Origin: Parachaetomium inaequale
Taxonomy: Eukaryota; Ascomycota; Sordariomycetes; Sordariales; Chaetomiaceae
Direction of reading: 5' to 3'
NCBI GenBank assembly: GCA_033296685.1
Contig: MU854432.1
Coordinates: forward strand, 1 to 64,000
Length of the DNA: 64,000 bases
Shown here: positions 53,150 to 64,000 of the stretch, piece after piece
How positions within the stretch are numbered: position 1 is the first letter of the stretch
Layout: each line of letters opens with the position of its first letter
Notes under the pieces: generated by a model
What the model saw: only the letters and a program-made list of their open reading frames with translations
Told to the model about the DNA's origin: nothing
Databases searched by the model: none
Position numbers and translations under genes: made by a program

Positions 53150-54347
53150 ATGGAACTTCTCCAGACCCAACCCAAGGCCGTCCAAGCTGATCCGCCAGCG
53201 AACTGGAGCTCAGATCAGCAGCCAACACCAACAGCCAACGGGAGCAATGGACCCCCCGAGTACAAACCCCAGAACTACCATCGGCTAGCAGAGATAATGA
53301 GCAAGGATAAAAATTTTGCTATCTTCAGACGCTTCGATGAGCTGAACATGCTACACCTCATGGCGCTTCAAGCGGAGATACTGGAGCTCCGAGAACTGTT
53401 CCGTGATCAGTGCCGGCGCGACGACCAAGATAATCCCGGAAGCGGTCAGGAGCAAGCTATGTATTCTAAGTATTTCCACGCGCTGAGGGAATCAGAGAGA
53501 CAGGTGCCATCTCCAGCGACACCTATCCCGGGGAATCCGCCTTCACAGCTGAGTTTGATGACGGCTCTTCGGCAAAGGATGGCTGAATACAGTACGTTAA
53601 TACTCTGCTATGCTAGTTTCTGAGCATCGAAGACTAATAAGGAACCAACAACGCCAGATGCTTTGCTCCTTCAAGGTCTGTTTACCAGAGGCTTTCCGTA
53701 GAGCGTAACCAATGATGCTGACTTGCTAAAGTGTCCCAGCTGTCCCTCATTCCGGGGCCGAAGAAGTCACAACTTTCAGAGCTGCAGGACTGGCTGCGGG
53801 ATAAGAAAGGCGGGAAGAACTTCCTGCAGGTCGTCGAGTTCTTTACGTGGAGGGACGATGATACATCCTCTTACACCACCATGAACCCACCCGTCTCGGA
53901 GGGGGACACCTTCACCGACTTCATCACATACCGCATGGCTTCCATCTTTAACCGTCTGCCTGGACGATGGTTTCGGACAGGGAAAATTGTCGATGAGGAA
54001 GCCGGACTGAGGTCGTATTCTGACTCGAAGCTGGACAAAACGAGCAATGTGATTGCGGTCATTGTGGCCTCGACTTTACCGGTTCTCACCATTTTCGTCC
54101 TCAACTCTGTCGGCAGCACGACGGCAAGAATTGGCTGGGCCGTCTTGTTCACCGCCGTATTCGCCGGGATACTTGGCTTGTTTAGTTCTGCAAAGAGGGC
54201 TGAGCTCTTCGCTGCAACGGCAACGTGAGAACCGAACGCCCCGTGACCCACACTCCGATGGCTAACCTTGTGTTTCGGGACAGGTTTGCTGCTGTTGAAG
54301 TTGTCTTCATTGGAAGTGCGATCACGAGCACGTCAGGGGGTAGCTGA
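53150..54347 (+). CDS. DUF6594 membrane protein
   Basis: Four exons (53150-53591, 53658-53675, 53732-54224, 54284-54347) give 338 residues. Exon 2 is just 18 bases and encodes most of NALLLQ; with it the reading MAEYNALLLQVSQLSLIPGP follows the family perfectly. The N-terminal half is cytosolic: YKPQNYHRLAEIMSKDKNF, then RFDELNMLHLMALQAEILELREL, the signature DUF6594 helix. After a loop (PGRWFRTGK) and a second helical region, the C-terminus has three hydrophobic segments at about residues 260-279, 286-304 and 316-332, the usual trans-membrane end of this family. Function is unknown. DUF6594 genes are frequent in ascomycetes, often near incompatibility-type genes (my recollection, not checked). 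The neighbour on the other strand is HeLo-like. Confidence 0.85.
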
Positions 54348-54820
54348 CAGGGTTGCCTTTCGGCCAGTCCTCCGCTCATCCGGCACATTTTCAATTCATG
54401 GCTTTCATGATTACCTAGCTAGGCATTATCAGGGGTCAAATCAAGCTCAGGCAACTGTGACATCTAAGAGCTCAGGTCGATCCCGGTACATGGCGCAAAG
54501 TGTGGAACTCAGATATTAAGGTACAAGCACTCTGTATACCGGCGCTTACACAGGCAATATGAAGACACTACCCGTGCAATGTTTGTATTATCAGTCCAAA
54601 TGAAAGACAAGACAAACCTTTCAGGCAAAAGACGGGTAGGAACCCCGAGCTTACACCGGTTTAATTCTCCACCCCCAAGATTAACCGTCCGGACTTCACC
54701 ACAATGATCTCCAATTAAACAACCAAAGCCACATATATCGGCCCAAGATTCGTCACCATCGGCCAGGACAAGAAATACACCGACCGTCGTCTTCCAGTCA
54801 TCCACCACAGCAGTTCAACC
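54348..54820. other. intergenic
   Basis: This is the 3' flank of the DUF6594 gene and promoter of the DUF3237 gene, both on the plus strand. No other feature is visible. Confidence 0.5.
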
Positions 54821-55425
54821 ATGCTCGCGCTCCCGTTCACCGCTCTCACCCTCGCGGCAACCGCCCTCGGCGCCGACCCAGCCCTGCCCAAACTAACCTA
54901 TCTCTACAGCGTCAACCTAACCTTCGCCCCAACCATCAGCATCGGCTCCGTCCCCTACGGCGGCCGCGACCTCCTCCCCATCTCAGGCGGCAGCTTTTCC
55001 GGCCCCAAACTCTCCGGTACCTCCCCAACCAGACTTCATCCCTCCACCCAATCACCTTATCCCCCCCAGCTCACCATGTTCTGCGACGAAACAGGCAAAG
55101 TAGGAACCGGCCTCGACTGGGGCCTGACCGACAAGCAAGGCGTCTTCAGCCCGGATGCGCTGTACACGCTGCACACGGACGACAACGCGACCGTGCTGGT
55201 ATTTGAGAAGGGGCACGCGCCTAACGTGCACGTCTTGTTTGAGACGGCCAGCGAGAAGTACGCGTGGCTGAACAGCGCCGTGGCGTACGCTTCTGGGGGC
55301 CCGTTTGAGGGCGGAGTGGCGTTGGATGTTTGGCAGGTGAGTTTGTCTTTGTCCTTGTGCTTGTGTTTGGGGGTTGCTGTTTTGGGGGGGTTAACGGGCT
55401 GATGGCTATTAGCTTGGTGCTTGAA
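54821..55425 (+). CDS. secreted DUF3237 protein
   Basis: Three exons (54821-55016, 55095-55336, 55414-55425) give 149 residues. The last exon encodes only LGA. The first intron (78 bases, GTACCT to ACAG) is a multiple of three without a stop. I splice it because it joins SGPKLSG to KVGTGLDWGL, the family spacing. A signal peptide (MLALPFTALTLAATALGA) is clear. The DUF3237 pattern follows: YGGRDLLPISGGSFSGPKLSG, GLDWGLTD, ALYTLHTDDNATVLVFEKG and GGVALDVWQ. The family forms a small beta barrel of unproven activity, and some members are annotated as probable lipocalin-like. It is secreted, with N-glycosylation sites (NLT, NAT). Confidence 0.8.
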
Positions 55426-56820
55426 CCTGAGAGTCCGGTAGGAATGGGAGTAGGAAAATAGGCGGTGTACAGGGGAGGGAGTTGGGTATCGGAGGAGCTA
55501 CGTGTTTACCTAGACTCACGGGTTGCATCAACGTCAACTTGTACCTGGAGTTTAAGAAATGAATCGGCTAAAAAATAGCGTGGCCTTGATTCCACCAGGC
55601 GAGGTACACCGAGATAACGTTTGGTTGTTACAAACATGGCCCCGGTGCACCGCCTTCAAAATGGTTGCCCTCCGATCGCATCCAGGGCACAGAACCGCAC
55701 CACTCTCCCCGCAAGCACAAAACTTGCTCTCTTCTTCTTTAAACACTTATAGACTTCATCATGATGCTACTCGAATTTGTATTTAGCCCGGGTACCTAGG
55801 CAGCGGAGACCGGAAAGGGAGCATTACCTTCGTCAACTAAAACCCCCTGACTTCTCCTAGGATCGACATCAGGAGACAGAGTTTGTGGGTGGTAGGGAAG
55901 ACTCTAGTAGAAACCGCGGCTTGGATCTCTTCAAATTGCTCAAGATGTTCCAGGTTTCAAAAGTCACCAGGCGGAGAGACCGGCACTTCCCCTTGACAGC
56001 GTTGGCTGAGCAGGCGTCTAGCCTGAGTTCCGTCCAGACTACATGGGCCAGAGGACTCGCAGCAGTCGGAGCTCAAGATTCATCGACCTAGCTGGCCCAA
56101 CGTGGCAGCACTCGGCGTCTCCCTCGGAGTGCTACAACGCTGCTGGCGCCGCACGATTCTACAATACTTTGACTCAGAGGTCAACCAAGTGGCTCGCCCT
56201 GTGGTCATCGATGCCGTAGACCAGGATGCATTTGATGGGCTGCTGCTTCAAGGCATGCTTCAAAACCCAATCCACCCCTTGACGCTGCGGCGCCGCGGTA
56301 GCAGTGTTAATGACAATTGTTCTGGATGGCATGCTCATTGAGACTTCGCTACCATGGAGTCTCTCGCTTAGGTCACATTAGGTGACAATAGCCTTTTAAG
56401 TTGCTCGGTGACCTGTCGCATTTACGAAGTTGAGCTCGGAAAAAGAGCACGTGAGCAACCGGCTCGAGTTTTCAACGCTGAGCCCAATACGATGACCACA
56501 GCGCGAAGATTGCTTGATGCGGGCCTGCAGAGCCTTGGGCTGACGGAGGATCGCCTTGGCTCCAACCAGACCACAAGGCGGGTTCGAGGCTGTGTACCAC
56601 GCCTCACGCGCCTGAAACCAGCGGCTGCCTGAAGTAAACCATAAACTGTCGTTGGGCCTCATTACTCTTGGGGCTGGATGCAAACATCTCCATCACTTCA
56701 AACACCAGCTCAAGACATACCTTACCTTACTTACCTCTCACCGTGCACACGAGGCGCGACCCAAGTCCTTACCTTTTAAACCCCCTACGAGACAAACCAT
56801 CCCGAGCCACAACCTGAACC
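55426..56820. other. 1.4-kb gene-poor stretch
   Basis: Short frames at 55885-56091 and 56102-56341 (plus) and 56396-56683 (minus) have no domain, splice sites or consistent coding composition. They could be worn relics of a gene, but I cannot support one. Confidence 0.4.
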
Positions 56821-57252
56821 ATGGCACCCATAGCGCGCATGCCCATCCTCCTCCCAACCCCAATCAACCTCTCCACGAACCCCTTCCCACCACCGCCCAC
56901 AAACACAACCCCCCCGACCAACGGCGACCCGACCGGCCCGAACGGCCTCACAGAAACGGCGCCGGACGACGACGACTCAGATCTGCGAGAGCTTACAGAG
57001 AAAACCCGCCTCCTCCTAAACCGGGACGCCACGGCCATCACTATTCAAGCCGTCCTCGACGAGCGGCATCATCCGATGCTTTGGGCCGAGCGCGCCGACG
57101 AGCTGGCGCGGGCGGCAAGGGAGTTTTACCTGCAGGCCGTGGAGGGCAGGCGGCGGCGGGAGAGGACACGGATGATGTGGTGGGGGGTTTGTGTGGTGGT
57201 GGTTGCTGCGATGGGGTTTGGGGGGTGGTGGTTTTTGTGTCGTGGTGCTTGA
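56821..57252 (+). CDS. small tail-anchored membrane protein
   Basis: A single exon encodes 143 residues. The N-terminal 50 residues are Pro/Thr/Asn-rich and disordered, followed by an acidic patch (PDDDDSDLRELTEKTR). A helical region then carries DERHHPMLWAERADELARAA. An Arg-rich stretch (RRRRERTRMMWW) leads into one hydrophobic segment at the very end (GVCVVVVAAMGFGGWWFL), which fits a tail-anchored protein with the body in the cytosol. I do not recognise a family. The frame has good codon quality and a 5' region with normal spacing, but no homology could be checked. Confidence 0.55.
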   Translation: MAPIARMPILLPTPINLSTNPFPPPPTNTTPPTNGDPTGPNGLTETAPDDDDSDLRELTEKTRLLLNRDATAITIQAVLDERHHPMLWAERADELARAAREFYLQAVEGRRRRERTRMMWWGVCVVVVAAMGFGGWWFLCRGA

Positions 57253-60200
57253 TTGTTTACCTGGGATTATTTTCAATTTCGCGGGTTTGGGGGCTTGGGG
57301 GAGAGGAATTGAGCTTGGGCTCGCTCGGCCTCTCTGATCTGCAGCGTTTGGGCGTTGGGGACAGTTGGCGTTGATGGGCGTATTGGGTCGGGTCGGATGG
57401 GAGCAGGACAGGGTTGTTGCGCTGGGCACAACTGGTGTCGCATACTGTAGGCGTTTTTTCTTGCTGGTGTATGGAAGACAGCCCCGAGGTAGATCGCAAT
57501 TCTCCCTGTGCTACTTTGTACAGAGAGAGAATGCAATATTTGGCGGGATTGTGTTCAGTGTTCGGCCCGCTTCTTCAAATTCAAGGGCCCTGCAGTTCGT
57601 AGCCGATCTCGCTCGTCACGGACCGGATTCCATATTCTCAATGTCAGCAACCGGGCAGCCTCGGGACAGGCAAGCCGACGGGCCAAGGCCTGGCTGACAT
57701 TCAAATGCTAGCCCCGGCAAACTCGCAACAGGTTTCAGTGGCGCACTTGGCAACGCAGGGTGCAGTCCGTGTCCCTGCCGCTCAATGCGAAATCGAGTTC
57801 CCTGCCCGGTTGAGAACTTACTGTAGCTCGTCGATCTCGAGTTCGATTTTGGGAGTCGGAGAGTCGATCCAGGGCTGAGAGCAAAGGGCCCATGCCGGAT
57901 GGGCAGTTGCAGTTTTCTGGCCCTTCCAGATGCATGTGGAAGAACGGGATGATTTTCTTGGTGTTACCATTCTGCATGTTCGATGATTCGTCGACGGGGT
58001 TTGCAAACAGAGATCCCGAGACCTTGGAGCCCGAACAGCCGCGTGGCGCTGATCGACAGTGAAATGAATCCCGACCCCTGCGGCAGGCCATTGATCGACC
58101 ATTTCTTGCCACAGCTTGCCTCATGCTCCATGGTGTGGTCTGGGCAGATCTATTTTTGCACGCCTCCCGTGACGAGAGCGCGCTGGCCTGGTGGTGCGCT
58201 TCGTGTTGGGCGCCAGCCCGGGCTGTGTTTGTTTGCTTGCCACAGACCCGTCCGCCGTCCTGTGAAGCCCGGGATCGCCGGCCGAGGCCGTTCTGCTTCT
58301 TCGAGGCTTCGCTTCGCATCGCCAATTGCAGCACGATTTTGACAGGTGATTTGCGACACGGCGGCAAGTCGCCGGGAGCCTCACCAATCGCCTCGCCGGT
58401 CAAGCTTTTTCCCCGCAATGGGGCGCCCGACCGTGGCGGAAGGCCATGCCGCCGTGGTCAGCATGGTTGTCGCCAAGGGCCCTTTCCAACGGCCTGGAAG
58501 ACTTTAGCGCGGAGCTCAGGCGTGCGCCACCGGCAGGCAGTGGATGGCTGTGGCAAGCCGGATCGGTGCTTGCACAGCGGCCGGGTTGCTCATCAGAGCG
58601 AGGGCCGGTGCAAGTCAAGCGGGCGATGGCGATGGCGATAGAGGATTCGATGGTTGAACACTGGCATCAACAAAGGCGCTTGCGGGTTCGGGTGCGAGAT
58701 GGGACTTTCGGAAGCGGCATGTCATTCGGCATGTCGTCATTCGGCCAGGAACGTCTCTGGAATGGATCTGAGAAAGATGATCTCGGGACGGGAACCGAGG
58801 GACTGGAACTTGGCCCGAAATTCCAGGGGCACGTGAGCGCTGCTGAGTCTTTGTTCTCTCGACATCATCGCAGACGGCAGCGCTGGAGTCGCTCTGTTTT
58901 TGACGAGGCCGAGAGGCCAACACAGTCCACATGATGCACGATTGCGGAGACTTTCGGCCCGATCCCTCAACCGCGCCCTGCACCGCATGATCCTTCGACG
59001 CGGAGACGGCGGTTTACCCCAACTCGGCGGCACATGCTGCGAGTTCGCGTTCGCTTTTAACGCCGCGACGTTTGGCGAGGGCTTGACGCTATTTTGCGAC
59101 CCCAAATGACCGGTTGCGGGCCGATAGTTAGGGATTGGGTCGAACCGAAGTTGGGGTTGGTCAAGTTCGCACGATGCGAGTTCGAACTCTGGCGGGTGGT
59201 TGAAGAAGGATTGGGGTCCACATTTCCACCTGTTCGCGGGCTAGGCGGGGATCGCAGCAGAGGACCTCGGGCAGGGAGGCAATGATTCACATTTCGCAAC
59301 TCTCGCACACGGCCTGGCGGAGTGATGGCGGGGAAGAACGGGGAAGAACAACGTGAGCAGGATTTGCACCGGGGAAGCGGGTCTGCTGGGCTGGTGGAGG
59401 AGGACAACAGAAAAATCCCCAGCGAGCTCCGGGCAATTGCGACGACCGCGAGGCAGCCATCCAACGCCGGGACAGCCACTCATGTCATTGATGCACGGGG
59501 GGCGGCTTGTCCCCAGACGCAAGCCATGTGGAAAGCCACTCTCCAGCAAACCAATGACCAGCAAGAAGAGGCTTCCAAAGTTCCAGGATTCCATCAATCT
59601 GTGGGGCCCCGAGGCAGCAGAGGCCAAACCAAGAAAAGCCCGTTAGCTTCGCCAGAAAAGGACCGTTTTTAGGCGACGAGTCCCTGTTGGAAACGTTCCA
59701 TCTGCTCCAGGAACAAAACCAGACCCGATCGAGCGCCTTCGGCCGGCAGAGTGGCGGGGTCAACTGACGGCCGCTGCCCGGCGCTGACTGACGATGGGGA
59801 CGGCCGCTGTTCATAAACGAGCAGTACCGCCGTGTCCAAGGCCGAATGGCGGGCAGGTGGCGCGATCCTCCTCAAACTGCAGGCGCCGGAAATCGCCCGG
59901 GCGCGGCGTAGAAGAGCTCACGTGCCGCAGGCCGGGCGCCGAGTATTCCACATGTCATCATGCAGAGACGAGGAGGCAAAGCAGTTACCTAACAATACGA
60001 GGCAGGATGCAAGCGGCCGCAGGAATGCGTCGAGGGCGTGGGAGCTGAAACCGAACGCGGTTGGAGATTCTTGCAACCTGTTCCGGCGCCTGCGAGCGTC
60101 ACGGGATGTGGGTTTTTGGTGTTGGAGGATTTTTGATTGCTGCGCCGGGATTGGGCCTCGTGCAAATCATGCGCTTTGTGCTGTGGTATTGTACCGTACG

Positions 60201-61008
60201 TGGCGTAATTTACGCTGCGGTTGGCTGCGCGTTGGGCATGTGCAACCCTCCAACGGGCGACGGCGCCAGCGAATCGAAGCCGGATCTCGGCAGGGCAGCG
60301 ACCGGATGCAACGCTCCGGACCGACTCGGCCAATTTCCAATGCTCAGGCGAGCCATGCCGCCGCCGTTGGCCTGGCCACCAGCGACCACGCCGCACCCCC
60401 GTGGGGAGAGCGCTGGAAGAGGACTCCAGATCGGCCCTTTGGACAGTTTCCACAGCGTCTGGAGCACCCCAGAGCGGAGAGAATGGAGAGGTGGTCGAGG
60501 TTGGGAAGTTGGGGATGTGGAGAGTCGCCGGGGGCCCCGCCCGGGGGATTGGTAAAGTTTGGGAAGCTAGCGCGGCCTGGGGGAGCGCGGACGTTGCAGC
60601 GAGCCAGGGGGTTGCCGCAGATGCTCGGCGGTATTCTGCATGGCCCAATCCCCGCGGGGCGCAACTGGATCCCCGCACACCCCAAATGCACTCAATCCGG
60701 CGCGACAGCGGCGAAATACCCCTAGCACGTTGCCGCCAAGCCGGGGCCAATCGACCCTCGCCATGCATTGAGTGGCCCGCAGCACCAACAACCCGCATCC
60801 CCGTTGCCCGTTGCAGACCTGGAACGCCTGGAGAGACGACATTTGTTTCTGCAACGGTGCCACTTTTGACCACCACCCACTCGTTTATTCCAGGCCGCGC
60901 TCTCTTTATATTGCCCATCCCTCCCCCCGTCGATCTTGTCCTTCTTTTCTTCTGCATCCCTTTCGCAACACCACCACCCGAATCTTTCGACAAGCAGGGC
61001 GGCTCACC
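57253..61008. other. 3.7-kb gap upstream of the hexose transporter
   Basis: GC-rich DNA with several overlapping open frames of 200-330 codons on both strands (e.g. 59832-60725 plus, 59989-60993 minus). They overlap each other and read as Arg/Pro/Gly/Ser-rich sequence without a domain, so I treat them as chance. A TTTATATT element at 60905-60912 lies about 100 bases upstream of the transporter ATG. A GTGGGG motif at 60401-60406 fits the SYGGRG consensus of the glucose repressor CreA. Such length suggests a heavily regulated promoter or an unrecognised non-coding RNA. Confidence 0.45.
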
Positions 61009-62744
61009 ATGTCCTCACTCGAGAAGGAGACGGCGGCTCCGGCCGCCTCCCACGTCGGCGACCTGGCCACGACCCAGGACGTTGAGCGCATCGAGGCGCC
61101 CGTTACCTGGAAGGCGTACCTGATCTGCGCCTTCGCGTCCTTTGGCGGTATCTTCTTCGGCTACGACTCCGGTTACATCAACGGTGTGCTCGGCTCTCAG
61201 ATCTTCATCGACGCCGTCGAGCATATCGGCGCCAAGGAGGTTGGCGAGTCCAACACGTCGCTCATCGTCTCTATCCTGTCCTGCGGTACCTTCTTCGGCG
61301 CCCTCATCGCCGGTGACCTCGCCGACTTCATCGGCCGTCGGTGGACTGTTATTCTCGGCTGCCTCATCTACTTGGTTGGGTGCGTGATCCAGATGATCAC
61401 GGGCCTCGGCGACCCGCTCGGCGCCATCGTTGCCGGTCGTCTCGTCGCCGGTGTTGGTGTCGGCTTCGAGTCCGCCGTTGTCATTCTGTACATGTCCGAG
61501 ATTGTGAGTCGAGCTCGATTCCCCAGGCGCCCAGTTGATGCCCGCTAACACAAGCTCCCCGACAGTGCCCCCGCAAGGTCCGCGGCGCCCTGGTTGCCGG
61601 CTACCAGTTCTGCATCACCATCGGTATCATGCTTGCCTCGTGCGTCGTCTACGCCACCAAGGGGCGCCCCGACACGGGCTCGTACCGCATCCCCATCGCC
61701 ATCCAGTTCGCGTGGGCCATCATCCTGGCCGGCGGTCTGCTCTTCCTGCCCGACTCGCCCCGCTACTTTGTCAAGAAGGGCAAGCTCACCGAGGCCACCG
61801 ACGCCCTCTCGCGCCTGCGCGGCCAGCCCAAGACGTCCGAGTTCATCCAGGTCGAGCTCGCCGAGATCGTCGCCAACGAGGAGTACGAGCGCCAGCTGAT
61901 CCCCTCGACCACCTGGTTCGGCAGCTGGGCCAACTGCTTCAAGGGCTCGCTCTTCAAGGCCAACTCCAACCTGCGCAAGACCATCCTCGGCACCTCGATG
62001 CAGATGATGCAGCAGTGGACCGGTGTCAACTTCATCTTCTACTACTCGACTCCCTTCCTCAAGTCGACCGGCGCCATCTCGGACACGTTCCTGATCTCCA
62101 TGGTCTTTACCATCATCAACGTGCTCTCGACTCCCATCTCGTTCTGGACCGTCGAGCGCTTCGGCCGCCGCACTATTCTTTTCTGGGGCGCCCTGGGCAT
62201 GCTCATCTGCCAGTTCCTCGTCGCCATCATCGGCGTGACGGTCGGCTTCAACTACACGCACCCCGCCCCGACGGAGGCGGACCCCGATGCCACGCTCGCT
62301 AACAACGTCTCGGCCGTCAACGCGCAGATCGCCTTCATCGCCATCTTCATCTTCTTCTTCGCCTCGACCTGGGGTCCCGGCGCGTGGATCTTGATTGGTG
62401 AGATCTTCCCGCTGCCCATCCGCTCGCGCGGCGTCGGCCTCTCGACCGCCTCCAACTGGCTGTGGAACACCATCATCGCCGTCATCACCCCCTACATGGT
62501 CGGCGAGAAGCGCGGCAACATGAAGTCGTCCGTCTTCTTCGTGTGGGGCGGCCTCTGCACGTGCGCCTTTGTCTACACCTACTTCTTTGTGCCCGAGACC
62601 AAGGGCCTCTCGCTCGAGCAGGTCGACAAGATGATGGAGGAGACCACCCCCCGCACCTCGGCCAAGTGGAAGCCCACCACCACCTTTGCCGGCCACCACG
62701 CCTCGGATGATGCCTTCATCAAGCAGGGCGAGGCCGCTGTGTAA
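61009..62744 (+). CDS. MFS sugar porter, high-affinity hexose transporter type
   Basis: Two exons (61009-61503, 61566-62744; GTGAGT to CGACAG, 62-base intron, phase 0) give 557 residues and 12 predicted helices. Sugar-porter signatures appear in order: GGIFFGYDSGYINGV in helix 1, GDLADFIGRR between helices 2 and 3, RLVAGVGVGFESAVV, LPDSPRYFVKKGK before the central loop, QQWTGVNFIFYYS in helix 7, RFGRR, EIFPLPIRSRGVGLSTASNW and VPETKGLSLEQVD at the end. It imports hexoses by proton symport across the plasma membrane. The sequence most resembles high-affinity glucose transporters of filamentous fungi. No long sensor-type C-terminal tail is present, so it is a transporter rather than a glucose sensor. 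Confidence 0.93.
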
Positions 62745-64000
62745 AGGGGGTTTCGGGAGGCCGTGTTCGGCCATGCATTTGTGTGCGCGTCATTACATGA
62801 TTTGATACCACCCGTTGCATAATACCCTGTGGCTTTACGAATTGGACACCATGACTCGCGACAGGTGCTGGTTGGATCAGCAGGGCCAAAGCAATGTTTG
62901 ATTTTGGCGGAAGGATATCTGTTTAGAGATGTGGTACGAGCTATGCCTCTCTGATTCTTGTTAGTCGGGACAAGCTCCCGACCTTGTACATAATTCCCTA
63001 ATCTCTCGCAATCTCGAGCAGAATATGTGAAGTTACCATCTTCCTGTCATGATCTTTTTGCCCCGCCACCGTGACTTGCCCTTTGCCATGATTGACTCGC
63101 CAGGTCTAGACCCCCCTGCGCCCGGTGGCGATGCGCCTGGCTCGAATTGGGCGACGATTTTCAGGGGTCCCCGCGGCACATGAGATGAGATGAGCAATGG
63201 GCAGAAAATCGAGACATGCACACCGCCGTTTTTGAATCCTGCGACGATCTCCAACCGGCTGAAGAAGTGCCGGTCGCACGGCGAGTCGCACAGCTTTCGA
63301 CGTTGGACAACGCAACACGCCACAAGGTTCGGTTGCCAGCCCGGAGCGCCGTGGAATGCAACGCAGATTGTGCGACGCAGCTAAATTGCTGGAGTTGCAC
63401 AGGGAATCGCGCATTGATTGAATTACGCGACGGGAAATTTTAAGGGGTTAGGAGTCGTCAATTGAAGAAGCAAGAGGCATCGCATCCACAAAACAACCCT
63501 GCTTGCAGCGCCCTGCTGGCCGCCACCTCCACACCCGCTGGCCACTTGGGTGCAGCTGGCGCAGCCAAGGCAACGGCTGGCGGCCGCGCACAACACAACT
63601 GCCGTCAAGCCCCAGCGCCCAGCGCCCCACGCGCCCTCGTTTATCGCGCGTCGCGTGTCGGCAATCCGGCCAAGCTTCCGCGCTGCCAGCGTCCTCATCA
63701 ACCGGGCGCCGTTGCCATGAGGGGAATCTGTTTCTCCGCATCGCACTGGTGCCCCGCCTCGCCAGCACCGCCGCGCCAATTACCCCGCGCAAATCGTCGA
63801 CGGCGGGCACCCAGGATGGAGTTCGCTCACTGCCGCGCGTGGCACGGTGGGTGCGCTGCATCACGGATGGACCGGACGGCGTCGATTGCGGTCGGAGAAG
63901 GAGCATGCACGAGCCTGTAGGGAGGGGTTGAACACTGCTAGCTGCTAAACCTGCCGTATATAGCTCGTCGCGCGCGCATCTGCCCCGGTGCCACCCTCCC
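62745..64000. other. right-edge intergenic stretch
   Basis: This is the 3' flank of the hexose transporter. Two overlapping frames around 63448-63920 are open on both strands with no domain. The last bases (TATATAGCTCGTCGCGC near 63956) could be a core promoter for a gene outside the window. Confidence 0.45.

Noticed and set aside
55885..56683. Three short frames as a decayed gene
   Set aside because: No shared family, splice sites or consistent frame could be found.
59989..60993. 334-codon minus-strand frame antisense to the hexose transporter leader
   Set aside because: Two plus-strand frames of about 300 codons overlap it and none shows a domain or start context; the stop-poor GC-rich composition explains all three.
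61545..62774. 409-codon minus-strand frame
   Set aside because: It is a shadow of the hexose transporter's second exon, produced by strong third-position GC bias.

Overview
The window is nuclear DNA of a filamentous ascomycete, most likely a Sordariomycete (inferred from protein families and gene structure, not a database match). Genes are interrupted by short introns, mostly 49-97 bases, with GTRAGT-type donors, CTAAC/CTGAC branch sites and YAG acceptors. Coding DNA is GC-rich, and I see no operons or Shine-Dalgarno sites. I assembled 22 protein genes, mostly multi-exon, and one intron-containing tRNA-Ser gene. Exon joins were chosen by reading frame, splice signals and family conservation. 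In almost every case the joined exons give one uninterrupted frame.

Left part (1-8.6 kb): sparse and partly decayed. It holds a repeat-like left edge, a small basic nuclear-type protein whose 3' end is uncertain, two same-strand nucleotidyltransferase-fold-like genes (one apparently frameshifted near its end), and a diverged 135-base tandem duplication. Next (8.6-17.3 kb) come an NmrA-like NAD(P)-binding protein, two major facilitator exporters of drug:H+ antiporter type, and between them a secreted histidine acid phosphatase. No polyketide or peptide synthase is present, so this is a transport and detoxification neighbourhood rather than a proven metabolite cluster.

Middle (17-48 kb): trehalose-6-phosphate synthase (tps1), a rhodopsin-like seven-helix membrane protein, a cytochrome P450, a GPI-anchor-type surface protein, a glycosylasparaginase, a coiled-coil protein, a HIRIP3-like nuclear protein, tRNA-Ser(GCU), the beta subunit of the AP-1 clathrin adaptor, a secreted LVIVD-repeat (choice-of-anchor B type) protein, a second rhodopsin-like protein with a GC-AG intron, a fungal protein with a roughly 146-residue Arg/Glu/Asp repeat tract, and a membrane-anchored S33 peptidase.

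Right part (50-64 kb): a small secreted double-psi-beta-barrel (RlpA/expansin-like) protein behind a clear TATA box; a divergent pair formed by a HeLo-like N-terminal-domain protein and a DUF6594 membrane protein, each with a micro-exon and sharing a 441-base promoter; a secreted DUF3237 protein; a small tail-anchored protein; and a high-affinity-type hexose transporter behind about 3.7 kb of gene-free DNA. The divergent pair is the best candidate for an undescribed two-component system, by analogy with fungal self/non-self recognition loci. The Arg/Glu repeat protein and the nucleotidyltransferase-like pair come next.
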